NCBI RefSeq assembly: GCF_004124325.1
Contig: NZ_QBDT01000001.1
Span: forward strand, 3,534,001 to 3,598,000
Length of the DNA: 64,000 bases
Reading direction: 5' to 3'
DNA from: Streptomyces sp. L2
Lineage (GTDB): Bacteria; Actinomycetota; Actinomycetes; Streptomycetales; Streptomycetaceae
Position numbers and translations under genes: made by a program. The notes beneath the pieces are model-generated. The model searched no databases. It worked only from the letters and a program-made list of their open reading frames with translations, and was not told the DNA's origin. Shown in pieces: positions 44,235 to 52,552 of this stretch (position 1 is its first letter; each line of letters starts with the position of its first letter).

Positions 44235-44900
44235 TCAGCCCGGGGCGACCAGGCGGGCCTCGTAGGCGAAGACCGCCGCCTGGGTGCGGTCGCGCAGGCC
44301 CAGCTTCACGAGGATGCGGCTGACGTGGGTCTTGATCGTCGACTCGGCGACCACCAGGCGCTCCGCGATCTCCAGGTTGGACAGGCCCTGCGCGATCAGC
44401 ACCAGCACCTCCGTCTCCCGCTCGGTCAGCTCGCCGTAGGCCGCCTGCGCGGTCGGCATCAGCCGGGGGGTGTCCGCCAGCCGGGAGAACTCGGTGATCA
44501 GCCGCCGGGTCACCGACGGCGCGAGCAGCGCCTCCCCCGCGGCCACCACCCGCACTCCGTCGGCCAGCTGCCGCGCCGAGGCGTCCTTCAGCAGGAACCC
44601 GGAGGCACCGGCCCGCAGCGCCTGGTACACGTACTCGTCCAGGTCGAACGTGGTCAGCACCAGCACCTTCGCGGCGGCGTCGGCGGCGACGATCTCCCGG
44701 GTCGCCTCGATGCCGTTCAGCTCGGGCATCCGGATGTCCATCAGCACCACGTCGGGGCTCAGCTCCCGCACCCGCTCGACCGCCTCCCGGCCGTTGACGG
44801 CCTCGCCGGCGACCTCGATGTCCGGCATCGCGTTCAGCAGCACCGAGAAGCCCTCGCGCACCATCATCTGGTCGTCGGCGATCAGTACCCGGATCGTCAT
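44235..44900 (-). CDS. NarL/LuxR-type response regulator
   Basis: 221 aa. Receiver domain (1-120) with DD9-10, phosphoacceptor D55 (VVLMDIRMPELNG) and K in GFLLKDAS; linker; LuxR-type HTH (about 152-215; LTERETEVLVLIAQGLSNLEIAERLVVAESTIKTHVSRIL). It is translationally coupled to the histidine kinase (ATGA overlap) and so receives its phosphate. Its target genes are not evident; the P450 gene immediately downstream is a candidate member of the transcript. Confidence 0.95.
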   Translation of the reverse strand: MTIRVLIADDQMMVREGFSVLLNAMPDIEVAGEAVNGREAVERVRELSPDVVLMDIRMPELNGIEATREIVAADAAAKVLVLTTFDLDEYVYQALRAGASGFLLKDASARQLADGVRVVAAGEALLAPSVTRRLITEFSRLADTPRLMPTAQAAYGELTERETEVLVLIAQGLSNLEIAERLVVAESTIKTHVSRILVKLGLRDRTQAAVFAYEARLVAPG

Positions 44901-46246
44901 GCCCCGTCCTCACTCGCGGCGCCGGCCGGCAGGAACACCGTCACCTCGTAGCCGCCGTCTTCCGCCGGGCCCGCCGTCATCTCACCGTTCAGCATGGTCA
45001 CGCGTTCCCGCATGCCCGTGATGCCGTGACCGGCACCGGGCGAGGGCTTGATGAGGTTCGGCGCGGGCGGGGGGCCGTTGACGACGCGCAGGCCGAGGCC
45101 GCCGAGGACGTACCCGATCTCGACGCGGGCGTCCGCCCCCGGCGCGTGCCGCAGCGTGTTGCTCAGCGCCTCCTGCACGATCCGGTACGCCGACAGCTCC
45201 ACGCCCTGCGGCAGCTCCCGCACCGCGCCGGTCACCGTCTTCTCCACGTCCAGGCCGGTCTCCCGCACGTTGGTGAGCAGCGCGTCCAGGTCGGCGAGGG
45301 TGGGCTGCGGGGCGTCGGGGGCCTCGTAGTCCTCGGCCCGTACGACGCCCAGGACGCGGCGCAGCTCGGTCAGGGCCGCCACGGCGTTCTCCCGGATGGT
45401 GGCGAACGCCTTCTCCAGCTCCGGCGGAGGATTCTCCACCCGGTAGGGGGCGGCCTCCGCCTGGATGGCCACCACCGACATGTGGTGGGCGACGACGTCG
45501 TGCAGCTCGCGGGCGATGGTGGTGCGCTCCTCCAGCAGCGTGCGCCGGGAGCGCTCGTGCGCGGTGACCGTCTGCTGGGCGGTCACCTCCTGGCGCGCCT
45601 CCCGGCGGATCTTCCAGGCGGTCACGGCGAGGAGGACCAGCGCGGAGAAGACCAGCATCGGGGCGGCGTTGTCGCTGTAGTGGCCGGTGCCGAGGACGCT
45701 CCCGCCGAGGAAGCCGTAGACCACGGTCAGCAGCCACATCCAGGCCGCCGTGCGGGGCCGGGTGCGTATCGCCACGACGGTGAGTACGACCAGGTGGGAC
45801 AGGAAGCTGCCGGGCAGCCAGGGCCAGTCGCCCCACTCGGTGCCGCCGACGACCGCGGTGAGGGTGGCCCCGGCGAGGGACGCCCAGAACGCGCCGGCCG
45901 GACGCACCAGCGTCAGCAGGACGGGCGCCGCCGCGAGCAGCGCGCACAGCAGAGACGTCACGCCGCCGTCGTCCGCCGTCGTCTGCGCCAGCAGCATCGT
46001 GAGCAGGGCGAGGAAGCAGACCACCGCGTGCGGGGCCCAGGCGGCGTACTCCAGGGCCCGCCCCGACAGCCGGCGCGCCAGCGGGCCGTCGGTGCCCGCG
46101 CGGGGTAGCGGGCGGTAGGCGAAGGCGTCCTGGAACAGGTCCTGCCGCAGCCCGCGCAGGGCATCCACGGCAAGCCGGAACTCGGGGCTACGCGGCCGGC
46201 CGGCCCCGCCCGGCGGTGGCGTCTGCGTGTGCGTCGTCTGGGTCAC
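44897..46246 (-). CDS. Sensor histidine kinase (HisKA_3 / HPK7 type)
   Basis: 449 aa from GTG 46246; the upstream open frame is through a repeat array and was rejected. An N-terminal cytoplasmic segment precedes about five or six membrane helices (about 78-215), then a HisKA_3 domain with the phospho-His in IARELHDVVAHHMS (His near 249), and a degenerate HATPase_c (EALSNTLRHAPGADARVEI with N-box, GHGITGMRERV G-box). It phosphorylates the overlapping NarL-type regulator. No extracytoplasmic sensor domain of size is seen, so signals are likely sensed in the membrane. Confidence 0.92.
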   Translation of the reverse strand: MTQTTHTQTPPPGGAGRPRSPEFRLAVDALRGLRQDLFQDAFAYRPLPRAGTDGPLARRLSGRALEYAAWAPHAVVCFLALLTMLLAQTTADDGGVTSLLCALLAAAPVLLTLVRPAGAFWASLAGATLTAVVGGTEWGDWPWLPGSFLSHLVVLTVVAIRTRPRTAAWMWLLTVVYGFLGGSVLGTGHYSDNAAPMLVFSALVLLAVTAWKIRREARQEVTAQQTVTAHERSRRTLLEERTTIARELHDVVAHHMSVVAIQAEAAPYRVENPPPELEKAFATIRENAVAALTELRRVLGVVRAEDYEAPDAPQPTLADLDALLTNVRETGLDVEKTVTGAVRELPQGVELSAYRIVQEALSNTLRHAPGADARVEIGYVLGGLGLRVVNGPPPAPNLIKPSPGAGHGITGMRERVTMLNGEMTAGPAEDGGYEVTVFLPAGAASEDGA

Positions 46247-46429
46247 GGGTAAGACGGTAGGCCGCCGCGGGGGTCCGGTCGTCCCCTCGGAGAGGGGTCC
46301 TTGGGGGTCCGTCTCAGGTACTACGGGGGTTCGGGGGGGGTAGGGCCGGGTGCTCGCGGCCGGGGGGCGGGTGCTCTCGGGGCCGGGGGCCGGGGGCCGG
46401 GCGAGCGCTCCCGTGCCGCCCCGAGCGGG

Positions 46430-46912
46430 CTCTCCTTGTGGCCCCCCGATCGGGTGCTTCGTGCGGCGCGGGGCCGGGTGCTTCGTGCGACGCGGGGCCG
46501 GGTGCCCCGGGCGGCGCCGGGCCGGGTGCCCCGTGCCACCCCGAGCGGGCTCTCCGTGCCGCCCCGGCTCGGGCGCTTCATGCCGCCCCGGGCCGGATGC
46601 CCCGTGCCACCCCGAGCGGGCTCTCCGTGCCACCCCGGCTCGGGCGCTTCATGCCGCCCCGGGCCGGATGCCCCGTGCCACCCCGAGCGGGCTCTCCGTG
46701 CCACCCCGGCTCGGGCGCTTCATGCCGCCCCGGGCCGGATGCCCCGTGCCACCCCGAGCGGGCTCTCCGTGCCACCCCGGCTCGGGCGCTTCATGCCGCC
46801 CCGGGCCGGATGCCCCGTGCCACCCCGAGCGGGCTCTCCGTGCCGCCCCGGCTCGGGCGCTTCATGCCGCCCCGGGCCGGGTGCCCCGTGCGGCGCCGGG
46901 TCGGGTGCCGGG
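46430..46912. repeat. 71-bp minisatellite in the 672-bp gap before the hydrolase gene
   Basis: Nearly identical units begin GGGCGCTTCATGCCGCCCC at 46571, 46642, 46713, 46784 and 46855 (exact 71-bp period). Each also contains CCACCCCGAGCGGGCTCTCC. Upstream, 46430-46570 holds degenerate partial units built on GGGTGCTTCGTGCGGCGCGG. Because 71 is not a multiple of 3 and all frames are open, long spurious reading frames appear on both strands. The 46247-46429 part is G-rich with no gene. Confidence 0.92.
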
Positions 46913-46918
46913 TTTCAT

Positions 46919-47824
46919 TCACCAGGCCAGTTGGGCGATCTCCTCCGCCACCACCGCGCAGGCGTCTGCCGCCGGGTCGATCAGGGGGAAGTGGCCGACG
47001 TCCTCCAGCAGGGTCAGGCCCACCATCTCGCCGGCCTTGGCCGCCGCGTCCGCGTATGACTCGGCCACCGCCTGCGGTACCTCCAGGTCCGTACGGCCCT
47101 GGACCAGGGTGGTCGCGATGCCGGTGGGGAGGAGCAGCGCGGGGTCGGCGTACGGCTGCCGTCCGGCGAACTCGTCCTCTCCGCCCAGGAGTTGGAGTGC
47201 AGCGTGCTCGCAGACCCCCAGCTTCTCCGCCACGGTGAAGTCGGCGATGGGGGCCAGGGCGACCACGCCGCGCAGCGGGGCGGGGCGGTCGGTGCGCCAG
47301 GGGGCGTCGGCGGGCAGCACGTGGCGGGCCGCCGCCCACAGCGCCAGGTGGCCGCCAGCGGAGTGGCCGGTCAGGACCGTGCGGCGGGCGTCCGCCTGCG
47401 GGAGCGCGTCGCGGAGCAGGGCGGGGAGTGCGTCCAGGGCGGCAGCCACGTCGTCGAAGGTGTCCGGCCAGCGGCCGGCCGGCGGGGTCGCCGAGCCCGT
47501 GTTCTGGGCCGGTACGAGGGGGGTGGCGGGGCCCCTCCGGTACTCGACGTTGGCCACGGCGAAGCCCCTACGGGCCAGGTGGTCCGCGAACGGGGTGAGG
47601 TGGCGGCGGTCGTAGCGGGACCGCCAGGCGCCGCCGTGCAGGACGACGACCACGGGGGCGGGGGCGGGGGTGGCGGTCGGGGTCGGGGTGCGCGGGGCGT
47701 AGAAGTCGATCACCTGGTCGGGGTGGTCGCCGTACGGGGCCGTGGCGTCGGGGTCCACCGGAGGGTGCGAGAAGGCCGACTCCTCCTCTGCGGCGGCGCG
47801 GGATGCGGCGGCGTCGTCCGGCAT
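46919..47824 (-). CDS. Alpha/beta hydrolase, probable kynurenine formamidase
   Basis: 301 aa. The oxyanion motif HGGAW (63-67) and nucleophile motif GHSAGG (153-158, Ser155) are those of the KynB-like/esterase alpha/beta hydrolases; the Asp is likely in LVQGRTDLEVPQ and the His in LEDVGHFPLIDP. In this place, after the kynureninase and tryptophan dioxygenase genes, hydrolysis of N-formylkynurenine is the best guess. The gene is on the same strand as those two but separated by a 440-bp repeat-rich gap, so co-transcription is uncertain. Confidence 0.8.
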   Translation of the reverse strand: MPDDAAASRAAAEEESAFSHPPVDPDATAPYGDHPDQVIDFYAPRTPTPTATPAPAPVVVVLHGGAWRSRYDRRHLTPFADHLARRGFAVANVEYRRGPATPLVPAQNTGSATPPAGRWPDTFDDVAAALDALPALLRDALPQADARRTVLTGHSAGGHLALWAAARHVLPADAPWRTDRPAPLRGVVALAPIADFTVAEKLGVCEHAALQLLGGEDEFAGRQPYADPALLLPTGIATTLVQGRTDLEVPQAVAESYADAAAKAGEMVGLTLLEDVGHFPLIDPAADACAVVAEEIAQLAW

Positions 47825-47939
47825 GCTCCAACCTCTCGGTGGCGGGGGGGGTATGGCGGGGCTGTGCGGTGCTGGCCGGGACGGTATCAGGGGGGTGGGG
47901 GTTACGGTCCATCGCCGTCTGCGGGCGCGCTGTGGCTTG

Positions 47940-48215
47940 TCGCGCAGTTCCCCGCGCCCCCCTTACGGGGCACTAGGCCGTTCTCGCCCGCGGGTCAGTC
48001 GTGGCTTGTCGCGCAGTTCCCCGCGCCCCTTGCGGGGCACTGTGGCGTTTTCGGCTGCGGGTGCGTCGTGGTCGCTCGCGCAGTTCCCCGCGCCCCTGGG
48101 GGGGTTGCCGCTGCGGCCCGCTTCATGGCCACCTAGCTGCGGGCATGCGTGCCTCCCCCAGTGCCTTAAGGGCCTGGGGGACCCCCAGGGCGGCACGGGT
48201 GGGCGCAGCGGCACC
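47940..48215 (-). repeat. Composite dispersed repeat, copy 2 (R2 module plus three R1 hairpins)
   Basis: Reading the minus strand: the R2 module with its GGGGGTCCCCCAGG / CTTAAGG hairpin cassette spans 48215-48131, followed by R1 cores (GCGCGGGGAACTGCGCGA) at 48096-48076, 48029-48009 and 47960-47940, spaced 67-69 bp. The 47825-48264 gap is otherwise without a gene. It is the mirror-oriented counterpart of the 50977-51303 locus and brackets kynU-kynA-DUF3151. Confidence 0.85.
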
Positions 48216-48264
48216 CCGCAGCGCGGGCAAGTGAAATCCGCCCCCGGCCCACCCGTGCACCCGG

Positions 48265-49458
48265 CTACTCGGCGAGCACCTCCCCGAGGACCCGCGCTGC
48301 CCGGTGGACGTCGGTGAAGCTCACGTACAGCGGGGTGAAGCCGAAGCGGAGGATGTCGGGGGGGCGGAAGTCGCCTACGACGCCCTGACCGATGAGCCGC
48401 TTCATGACCTCGCCCGCGTCGTCGCAGCGCAACGCGACCTGGCTGCCGCGCTCCCCGTGGGCCGCCGGAGTGACCGACTCCACGCGCCCGGGCACGGTGT
48501 ACGCGGCCACGCAGTCGAGGAAGAAGTCCGTCAGGGCAAGGGACTTCGCGCGGACCGCCTCGACGGAGACGGCGGCCTCGTCCCAGACCTCCAGCGCCGC
48601 CTCCAGGGCCAGCATGGAGAGGATGTCCGGGGTCCCGACCCGCCCCCGCACCGCGCCCGGCGCCGGCGCGTAGGACGGGCTCATCCCGAACGGCTCGGCG
48701 TGGGAGTTCCAGCCGGGCAGCGGCGAGTCGAAGCGGGGCTGCAGGTCGCGGCGGACGTACAGGTACGCCGGTGAACCCGGACCGCCGTTCAGATACTTGT
48801 AGGTGCAGCCGACCGCCAGGTCCACCCCGTGCTCGTCCAGCCCGACCGGCAGCGCGCCCGCGCTGTGGCACAGGTCCCAGACCACGAGGGCACCGGCGGC
48901 GTGCACCGCGGCCGTCAGGGACGGCAGGTCGTGCAGGCGGCCGGTGCGGTAGTCGACGTGGTTGAGCAGCACGGCGGCGGTGCGGTCACCGAGCGCCGCC
49001 GGCACCTCCTCCGGGGACAGTGCGCGAAGGGTGCGGCCGGTCATGCGGGCGGCGGACTCGGCGATGTAGCCGTCCGTCGGGAACGTCGTCGCGTCGACGA
49101 GGATCTCCGTACGGTCCTCGCCCGCCATGCGGACCGCGGCCACAAGTGCCTTGAAGACGTTCACACTTGTCGAGTCGCCGACGACGATCTGCCCGGGGCC
49201 CGCACCGATCAGCGGGGCGATACGGTCACCGATCCGTTCCGGCGCCGTCCACCAGCCGCTCTCGTCCCAGGAGCGGATGCGCAGCTCGCCCCACTGCCTG
49301 CGGACGACGTCCTGCACGCGGTCGGGGACGTGGCCGGGCAGCGCTCCGAGCGAGTTGCCGTCCAGGTAGACGCCGTCGTCGAGGACGAAGCGGGAGCGGA
49401 GCGGCGCCAGGACGTCCTCGGCGTCCAGTTTCTCGGCGCGCAGGGCGAGTTCAGACAT
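48265..49458 (-). CDS. kynU: Kynureninase
   Basis: 397 aa. It cleaves kynurenine to anthranilate and alanine with PLP. The DGVYLDGNSLGALPGHV start (27-43), WWTAPERIGDRIAPLIGAG, the phosphate-binding VGDSTSVNVFKAL, VVWDLCHSAGALP (Asp and His contacts) and the PLP lysine in GCTYKYLNGGPGS (near 220) are intact. The start overlaps kynA by 8 bp (49451-49458), so the two form one unit. Products could feed anthranilate metabolism or antibiotics. Confidence 0.95.
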   Translation of the reverse strand: MSELALRAEKLDAEDVLAPLRSRFVLDDGVYLDGNSLGALPGHVPDRVQDVVRRQWGELRIRSWDESGWWTAPERIGDRIAPLIGAGPGQIVVGDSTSVNVFKALVAAVRMAGEDRTEILVDATTFPTDGYIAESAARMTGRTLRALSPEEVPAALGDRTAAVLLNHVDYRTGRLHDLPSLTAAVHAAGALVVWDLCHSAGALPVGLDEHGVDLAVGCTYKYLNGGPGSPAYLYVRRDLQPRFDSPLPGWNSHAEPFGMSPSYAPAPGAVRGRVGTPDILSMLALEAALEVWDEAAVSVEAVRAKSLALTDFFLDCVAAYTVPGRVESVTPAAHGERGSQVALRCDDAGEVMKRLIGQGVVGDFRPPDILRFGFTPLYVSFTDVHRAARVLGEVLAE

Positions 49459-50299
49459 GGGCCCTCGCCGTCCACAGCTCCGGGAACACGTTCTTGCGGG
49501 CGCGCTTCTCCAGCCAGGCCACGCCGGCGGAGCCGCCCGTGCCGGTCTTGGAGCCCATCGCGCGGCGGGTGGCGACCAGGTGGTCGTTGCGCCATCGCCA
49601 GACCAGTTCCGCGACGTCGGTCAACGCCTCGCCGAGACGGGCGAGTTCGTCGGCCTCGTCGCCGGAGTAGATCGCCGCCCAGGCCGCTTCGACGGCGTCC
49701 GAGGGCTCGTAGCGCTGGGACACGTCACGGCGCAGCACCGACTCCGGGACGGCATGGCCGCGGCGCGCGAGGAGCCGTACGACCTCGTCGTACAGGCTCG
49801 GCTCGTGCAGCGCCTTCTCCAGCTCGGCGTGCGCGCGGGGGGCGCCGCGGTGCGGGACGAGCATGGACGCGGACTTCTCGCCGAGCAGGAACTCCAGCCG
49901 GCGGTAGGTGGCCGACTGGAAGCCGGAACCTTCACCGAGGGCGGAGCGGTACGAGTTGAACTGCGCCGGGGTCAGCTGGCCGAGCGGCGTCCAGGAGGCG
50001 TTGAGCGCCTCCAGCTCCCGTACGGAACGCTTCAGCGCGGCGATCGCGGTCGGCACGTCGTCCTGGCGCAGGGCGTGGGAGGCGGTCTCCCACTCGTGCA
50101 CGATGACGGTGAACCACAGCTCCATGACCTGCGTCGTGACGAGGAAGACCATCTCACCGGGGTCGTCGGTGAGGGTCTGCTGGAGGTGGGTGAGCACGTC
50201 CGCCCGGACGTAGTCCTCGTACGGCGTCGTACCGGCGAAATCGAGATGCGGGGTCTCGGGCTCAGCGGCCTCGGCCGGAGTGTGAGCCTGTTGGGACAT
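49451..50299 (-). CDS. kynA: Tryptophan 2,3-dioxygenase
   Basis: 282 aa, helical haem dioxygenase. TTPYEDYVRADVLTHLQQTL (24-43), the haem/Trp pocket FLVTTQVMELWFTVIVHEW (about 53-71), FQSATYRRLEFLLGEKS and the proximal His in WRWRNDHLVATRRAMGSKTGTGGS (about 235-258) match the family. It opens the indole ring of tryptophan to N-formylkynurenine with O2. It is the first gene of the kynA-kynU unit; a hairpin at 50405-50428 isolates it from DUF3151. Confidence 0.95.
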   Translation of the reverse strand: MSQQAHTPAEAAEPETPHLDFAGTTPYEDYVRADVLTHLQQTLTDDPGEMVFLVTTQVMELWFTVIVHEWETASHALRQDDVPTAIAALKRSVRELEALNASWTPLGQLTPAQFNSYRSALGEGSGFQSATYRRLEFLLGEKSASMLVPHRGAPRAHAELEKALHEPSLYDEVVRLLARRGHAVPESVLRRDVSQRYEPSDAVEAAWAAIYSGDEADELARLGEALTDVAELVWRWRNDHLVATRRAMGSKTGTGGSAGVAWLEKRARKNVFPELWTARAHV

Positions 50300-50404
50300 C
50301 GCTGTCTCCTGTGTTACTCAGGGTAGCGGTCCGCCCCTGCCGATGCCGGCACGGGGGCCCCGGTCCCCAAGCGGAATCCTCCGCAATCCCATGGGATACC
50401 GCAA

Positions 50405-50428
50405 GGCCCGTCCGTTGCGGGACGGGCC
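50405..50428. terminator. Hairpin terminator after the DUF3151 gene
   Basis: GGCCCGTCC (50405-50413) and GGACGGGCC (50420-50428) form a perfect 9-bp stem with a 6-nt loop, 42 bp after the DUF3151 stop and 106 bp before the kynA start (minus strand). Confidence 0.75.
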
Positions 50429-50469
50429 ACGGGCCACACGGGCGGGCGCCGGCAGCGGCGGTACGGCGG

Positions 50470-50883
50470 TCAGCCGAGGGTCTGGGCCGCCGTCGGCGAG
50501 GAGTCCTTCAGGAACTGGCTGCAGCGCTCGTACTCCTCCTGCTCGCCGATGGACTGGGCGGCGCGGGCGAGGGCGTGCAGGGCGCGCAGGAAGCCGCGGT
50601 TCGGCTCGTGCTCCCAGGGGACCTCGCCGTGGCCCTTCCAGCCGCTGCGGCGCAGGGCGTCGAGGCCGCGGTGGTAGCCCGTACGGGCGTAGGCGTACGA
50701 CTCCACGACCGCGCCGCGCTCGAAGGCGTCGTCGGCGAGCTGGGCCCAGGCGAGGGAGGAGGTGGGGTACTTCGCGGCGACGTCCGCGGGGGCCGTGCCG
50801 GCGGCGAGGAGGTCGCGGGGCTCGGGGGCGTCGGGGAGGTGGGTCGGGGGCGGCCCACCAAGAAGGTTGTCGTGAATCGTCAT
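50470..50883 (-). CDS. DUF3151 family protein
   Basis: 137 aa from ATG 50883. NLLGGPPPTHLP, YPTSSLAWAQLADDAFERGAVVESYAYARTGYHRGLDALRRSGWKGHGEVPWEHEPNRGFLRALHALARAA in outline is the DUF3151 pattern found throughout actinobacteria, a helical TPR-like fold. The family often lies next to fba or purA; here fbaA is the next gene upstream across a repeat-filled gap. No activity is known. Confidence 0.9.
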   Translation of the reverse strand: MTIHDNLLGGPPPTHLPDAPEPRDLLAAGTAPADVAAKYPTSSLAWAQLADDAFERGAVVESYAYARTGYHRGLDALRRSGWKGHGEVPWEHEPNRGFLRALHALARAAQSIGEQEEYERCSQFLKDSSPTAAQTLG

Positions 50884-50976
50884 ACCCCCAGTTTCCCGCA
50901 CGGCCCGCTGCGCGTGCTCCGCCGACGCCGGTGCCGGTGCGGGCCGGGGCTGGGTCCCACTCACCGGCGCTTGCCG

Positions 50977-51061
50977 GGTGCCGCTGCGCCCACCCGTGCC
51001 GCCCTGGGGGTCCCCCAGGCCCTTAAGGCACTGGGGGAGGCACGCATGCCCGCAGCTAGGT
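50977..51061 (+). repeat. Composite dispersed repeat, copy 3: R2 module
   Basis: The R2 module starts GGTGCCGCTGCGCCCACCC, carries the GGGGGTCCCCCAGG plus CCCTTAAGGCA hairpin cassette (the arms CCCCCAG and CTGGGGG flank it) and ends GCACGCATGCCCGCAGCT. It is a near-exact inverse of 48131-48215 and resembles 18545-18600, which lacks the cassette. About 70 bp later the R1 array begins. Confidence 0.85.
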
Positions 51062-51120
51062 AGTAGTACGGCCGCTGCCGGGTGGGGGTGCCGCCCAACG
51101 CTCGCAGGCCCGCTACGACG

Positions 51121-51303
51121 TGCCCCGTAAGGGGCGCGGGGAACTGCGCGATCAGCCGCAGCGCGCCCGCAGGCGACGACGGCGCCGGTGGGGCCGTGCC
51201 CCGTAAGGGGCGCGGGGAACTGCGCGATCAGCCGCAGCGCGCCCGCGGGCGACGACGGCGCCGGTGGGGCCGTGCCCCGTAAGGGGCGCGGGGAACTGCG
51301 CGA
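51121..51303 (+). repeat. 76-bp tandem triplication of the R1 hairpin
   Basis: Units begin at 51121, 51197 and 51273 (exactly 76 bp); each contains CCCCGTAAGGGGC followed by GCGCGGGGAACTGCGCGA (cores at 51131-51151, 51207-51227, 51283-51303) and CAGCCGCAGCGCGCCCGC in the first two. The remaining 50884-51388 sequence has no gene. Confidence 0.9.
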
Positions 51304-51339
51304 TCAGCCACGGCGGGCCCGCGCCTTGGGGGGATGGGT

Positions 51340-51373
51340 CGGACCCCGGGCCAGGAGGCGGCACCGGGGTCCG
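51340..51373. terminator. Hairpin downstream of fbaA
   Basis: CGGACCCCGG (51340-51349) and CCGGGGTCCG (51364-51373) form a 10-bp stem with a 14-nt loop, 16 bp beyond the fbaA stop. A palindrome GTAACCCCGGGTTAC overlaps the stop itself (51377-51391). Confidence 0.75.
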
Positions 51374-51388
51374 GGAAGTAACCCGGGG

Positions 51389-52411
51389 TTACTTGATCTT
51401 GTTGCCGGCCGACCGGAGGTTGTTCGTGGCCTCGACGACCCGCGCCGCCATGCTCGCCTCCGCCAGCTTGCCCCACGTCCGCGGGTCGTACGTCTTCTTG
51501 TTGCCGACCTCGCCGTCGACCTTCAGCACGCCGTCGTAGTTCTTCAGCATGTGGTCGGCCACCGGCCGGGTGAACGCGTACTGCGTGTCCGTGTCGAGGT
51601 TCATCTTCACGACGCCGTTCTCCAGCGCCGTGAGGATCTCCTGCTCGGTGGAGCCGGAGCCGCCGTGGAAGACGAAGTCGAACGGCGACTGCTTGCCGAA
51701 CTTCGCGGTGACGCCGTCGGCCAGCTCCTTCAGCAGGTCGGGACGCAGGACGACGTTGCCCGGCTTGTACACACCGTGCACGTTGCCGAACGACGCGGCC
51801 AGCAGGTAGCGGCCCTTCTCGCCGAGGCCGAGCGCCTCCGCGGTGCGGATCGCGTCCTCGACCGTGGTGTAAAGGGAGTCGTTGATCTCGTGCGAGACGC
51901 CGTCCTCCTCGCCACCGGTCGGCGTGATCTCCACCTCAAGGATGATCTTCGCGGCTGCGGCGCGGGCCAGCAGCTCCTGGGCGATCTCCAGGTTGTCGGC
52001 CAGGGTCTCCGCCGAGCCGTCCCACATGTGGGACTGGAACAGCGGGTTGCGGCCGGCCTTCACGCGCTCCTCGGAGACCGCGATCAGCGGACGCACGTAC
52101 CCGTCGAGCTTGTCCTTCGGGCAGTGGTCGGTGTGCAGCGCGATGTTGACCGGGTACTTCTCGGCGACGATGTGCGCGAACTCGGCCAGCGCGACCGCGC
52201 CGGAGACCATGTCCTTGCTGTACTGGCCGCCGAGGAACTCGGCGCCACCCGTGGAGATCTGGACGATGCCGTCGCTCTCGGCCTCCGCGAAACCGCGCAG
52301 CGCGGCGTTCAGGGTCTGGGTCGAGGTGACGTTGATGGCCGGGTAGGCGAACTTGCCTGCCTTCGCCCGGTCGAGCATCTCGTTGTAGACCTCGGGGGTT
52401 GCGATCGGCAT
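51389..52411 (-). CDS. fbaA: Class II fructose-bisphosphate aldolase
   Basis: 340 aa, the long form of the family. It splits fructose-1,6-bisphosphate in glycolysis and acts in reverse in gluconeogenesis. Zinc/substrate residues sit in ALHTDHCPKDKL (about 93-104), GSFGNVHGVYKPG, FHGGSGSTEQEI and KMNLDTDTQYAFTRPV (DTDTQ). Start ATG 52411 with a GGAG upstream. The gene is followed by a hairpin and repeats; pyrE lies upstream on the same strand, 141 bp away. Confidence 0.97.
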   Translation of the reverse strand: MPIATPEVYNEMLDRAKAGKFAYPAINVTSTQTLNAALRGFAEAESDGIVQISTGGAEFLGGQYSKDMVSGAVALAEFAHIVAEKYPVNIALHTDHCPKDKLDGYVRPLIAVSEERVKAGRNPLFQSHMWDGSAETLADNLEIAQELLARAAAAKIILEVEITPTGGEEDGVSHEINDSLYTTVEDAIRTAEALGLGEKGRYLLAASFGNVHGVYKPGNVVLRPDLLKELADGVTAKFGKQSPFDFVFHGGSGSTEQEILTALENGVVKMNLDTDTQYAFTRPVADHMLKNYDGVLKVDGEVGNKKTYDPRTWGKLAEASMAARVVEATNNLRSAGNKIK

Positions 52412-52552
52412 GTGTCCGCTCCTTGTGTTGCGGGGTGTGTACTGCGTTACGGCCCTGACCTAGACCTGGGGAATGACGTCATCGTCGCCCCCATCTTTCC
52501 AGAGATGACGCGATGGTCCACGTCCCGGTCAAGTCCAGGTCAAACCGGCGCG

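Noticed and set aside
46430..46912. 71-bp array considered as a repeat protein or CRISPR
   Set aside because: All frames on both strands are open because the period is not a multiple of three; units are contiguous without spacers.
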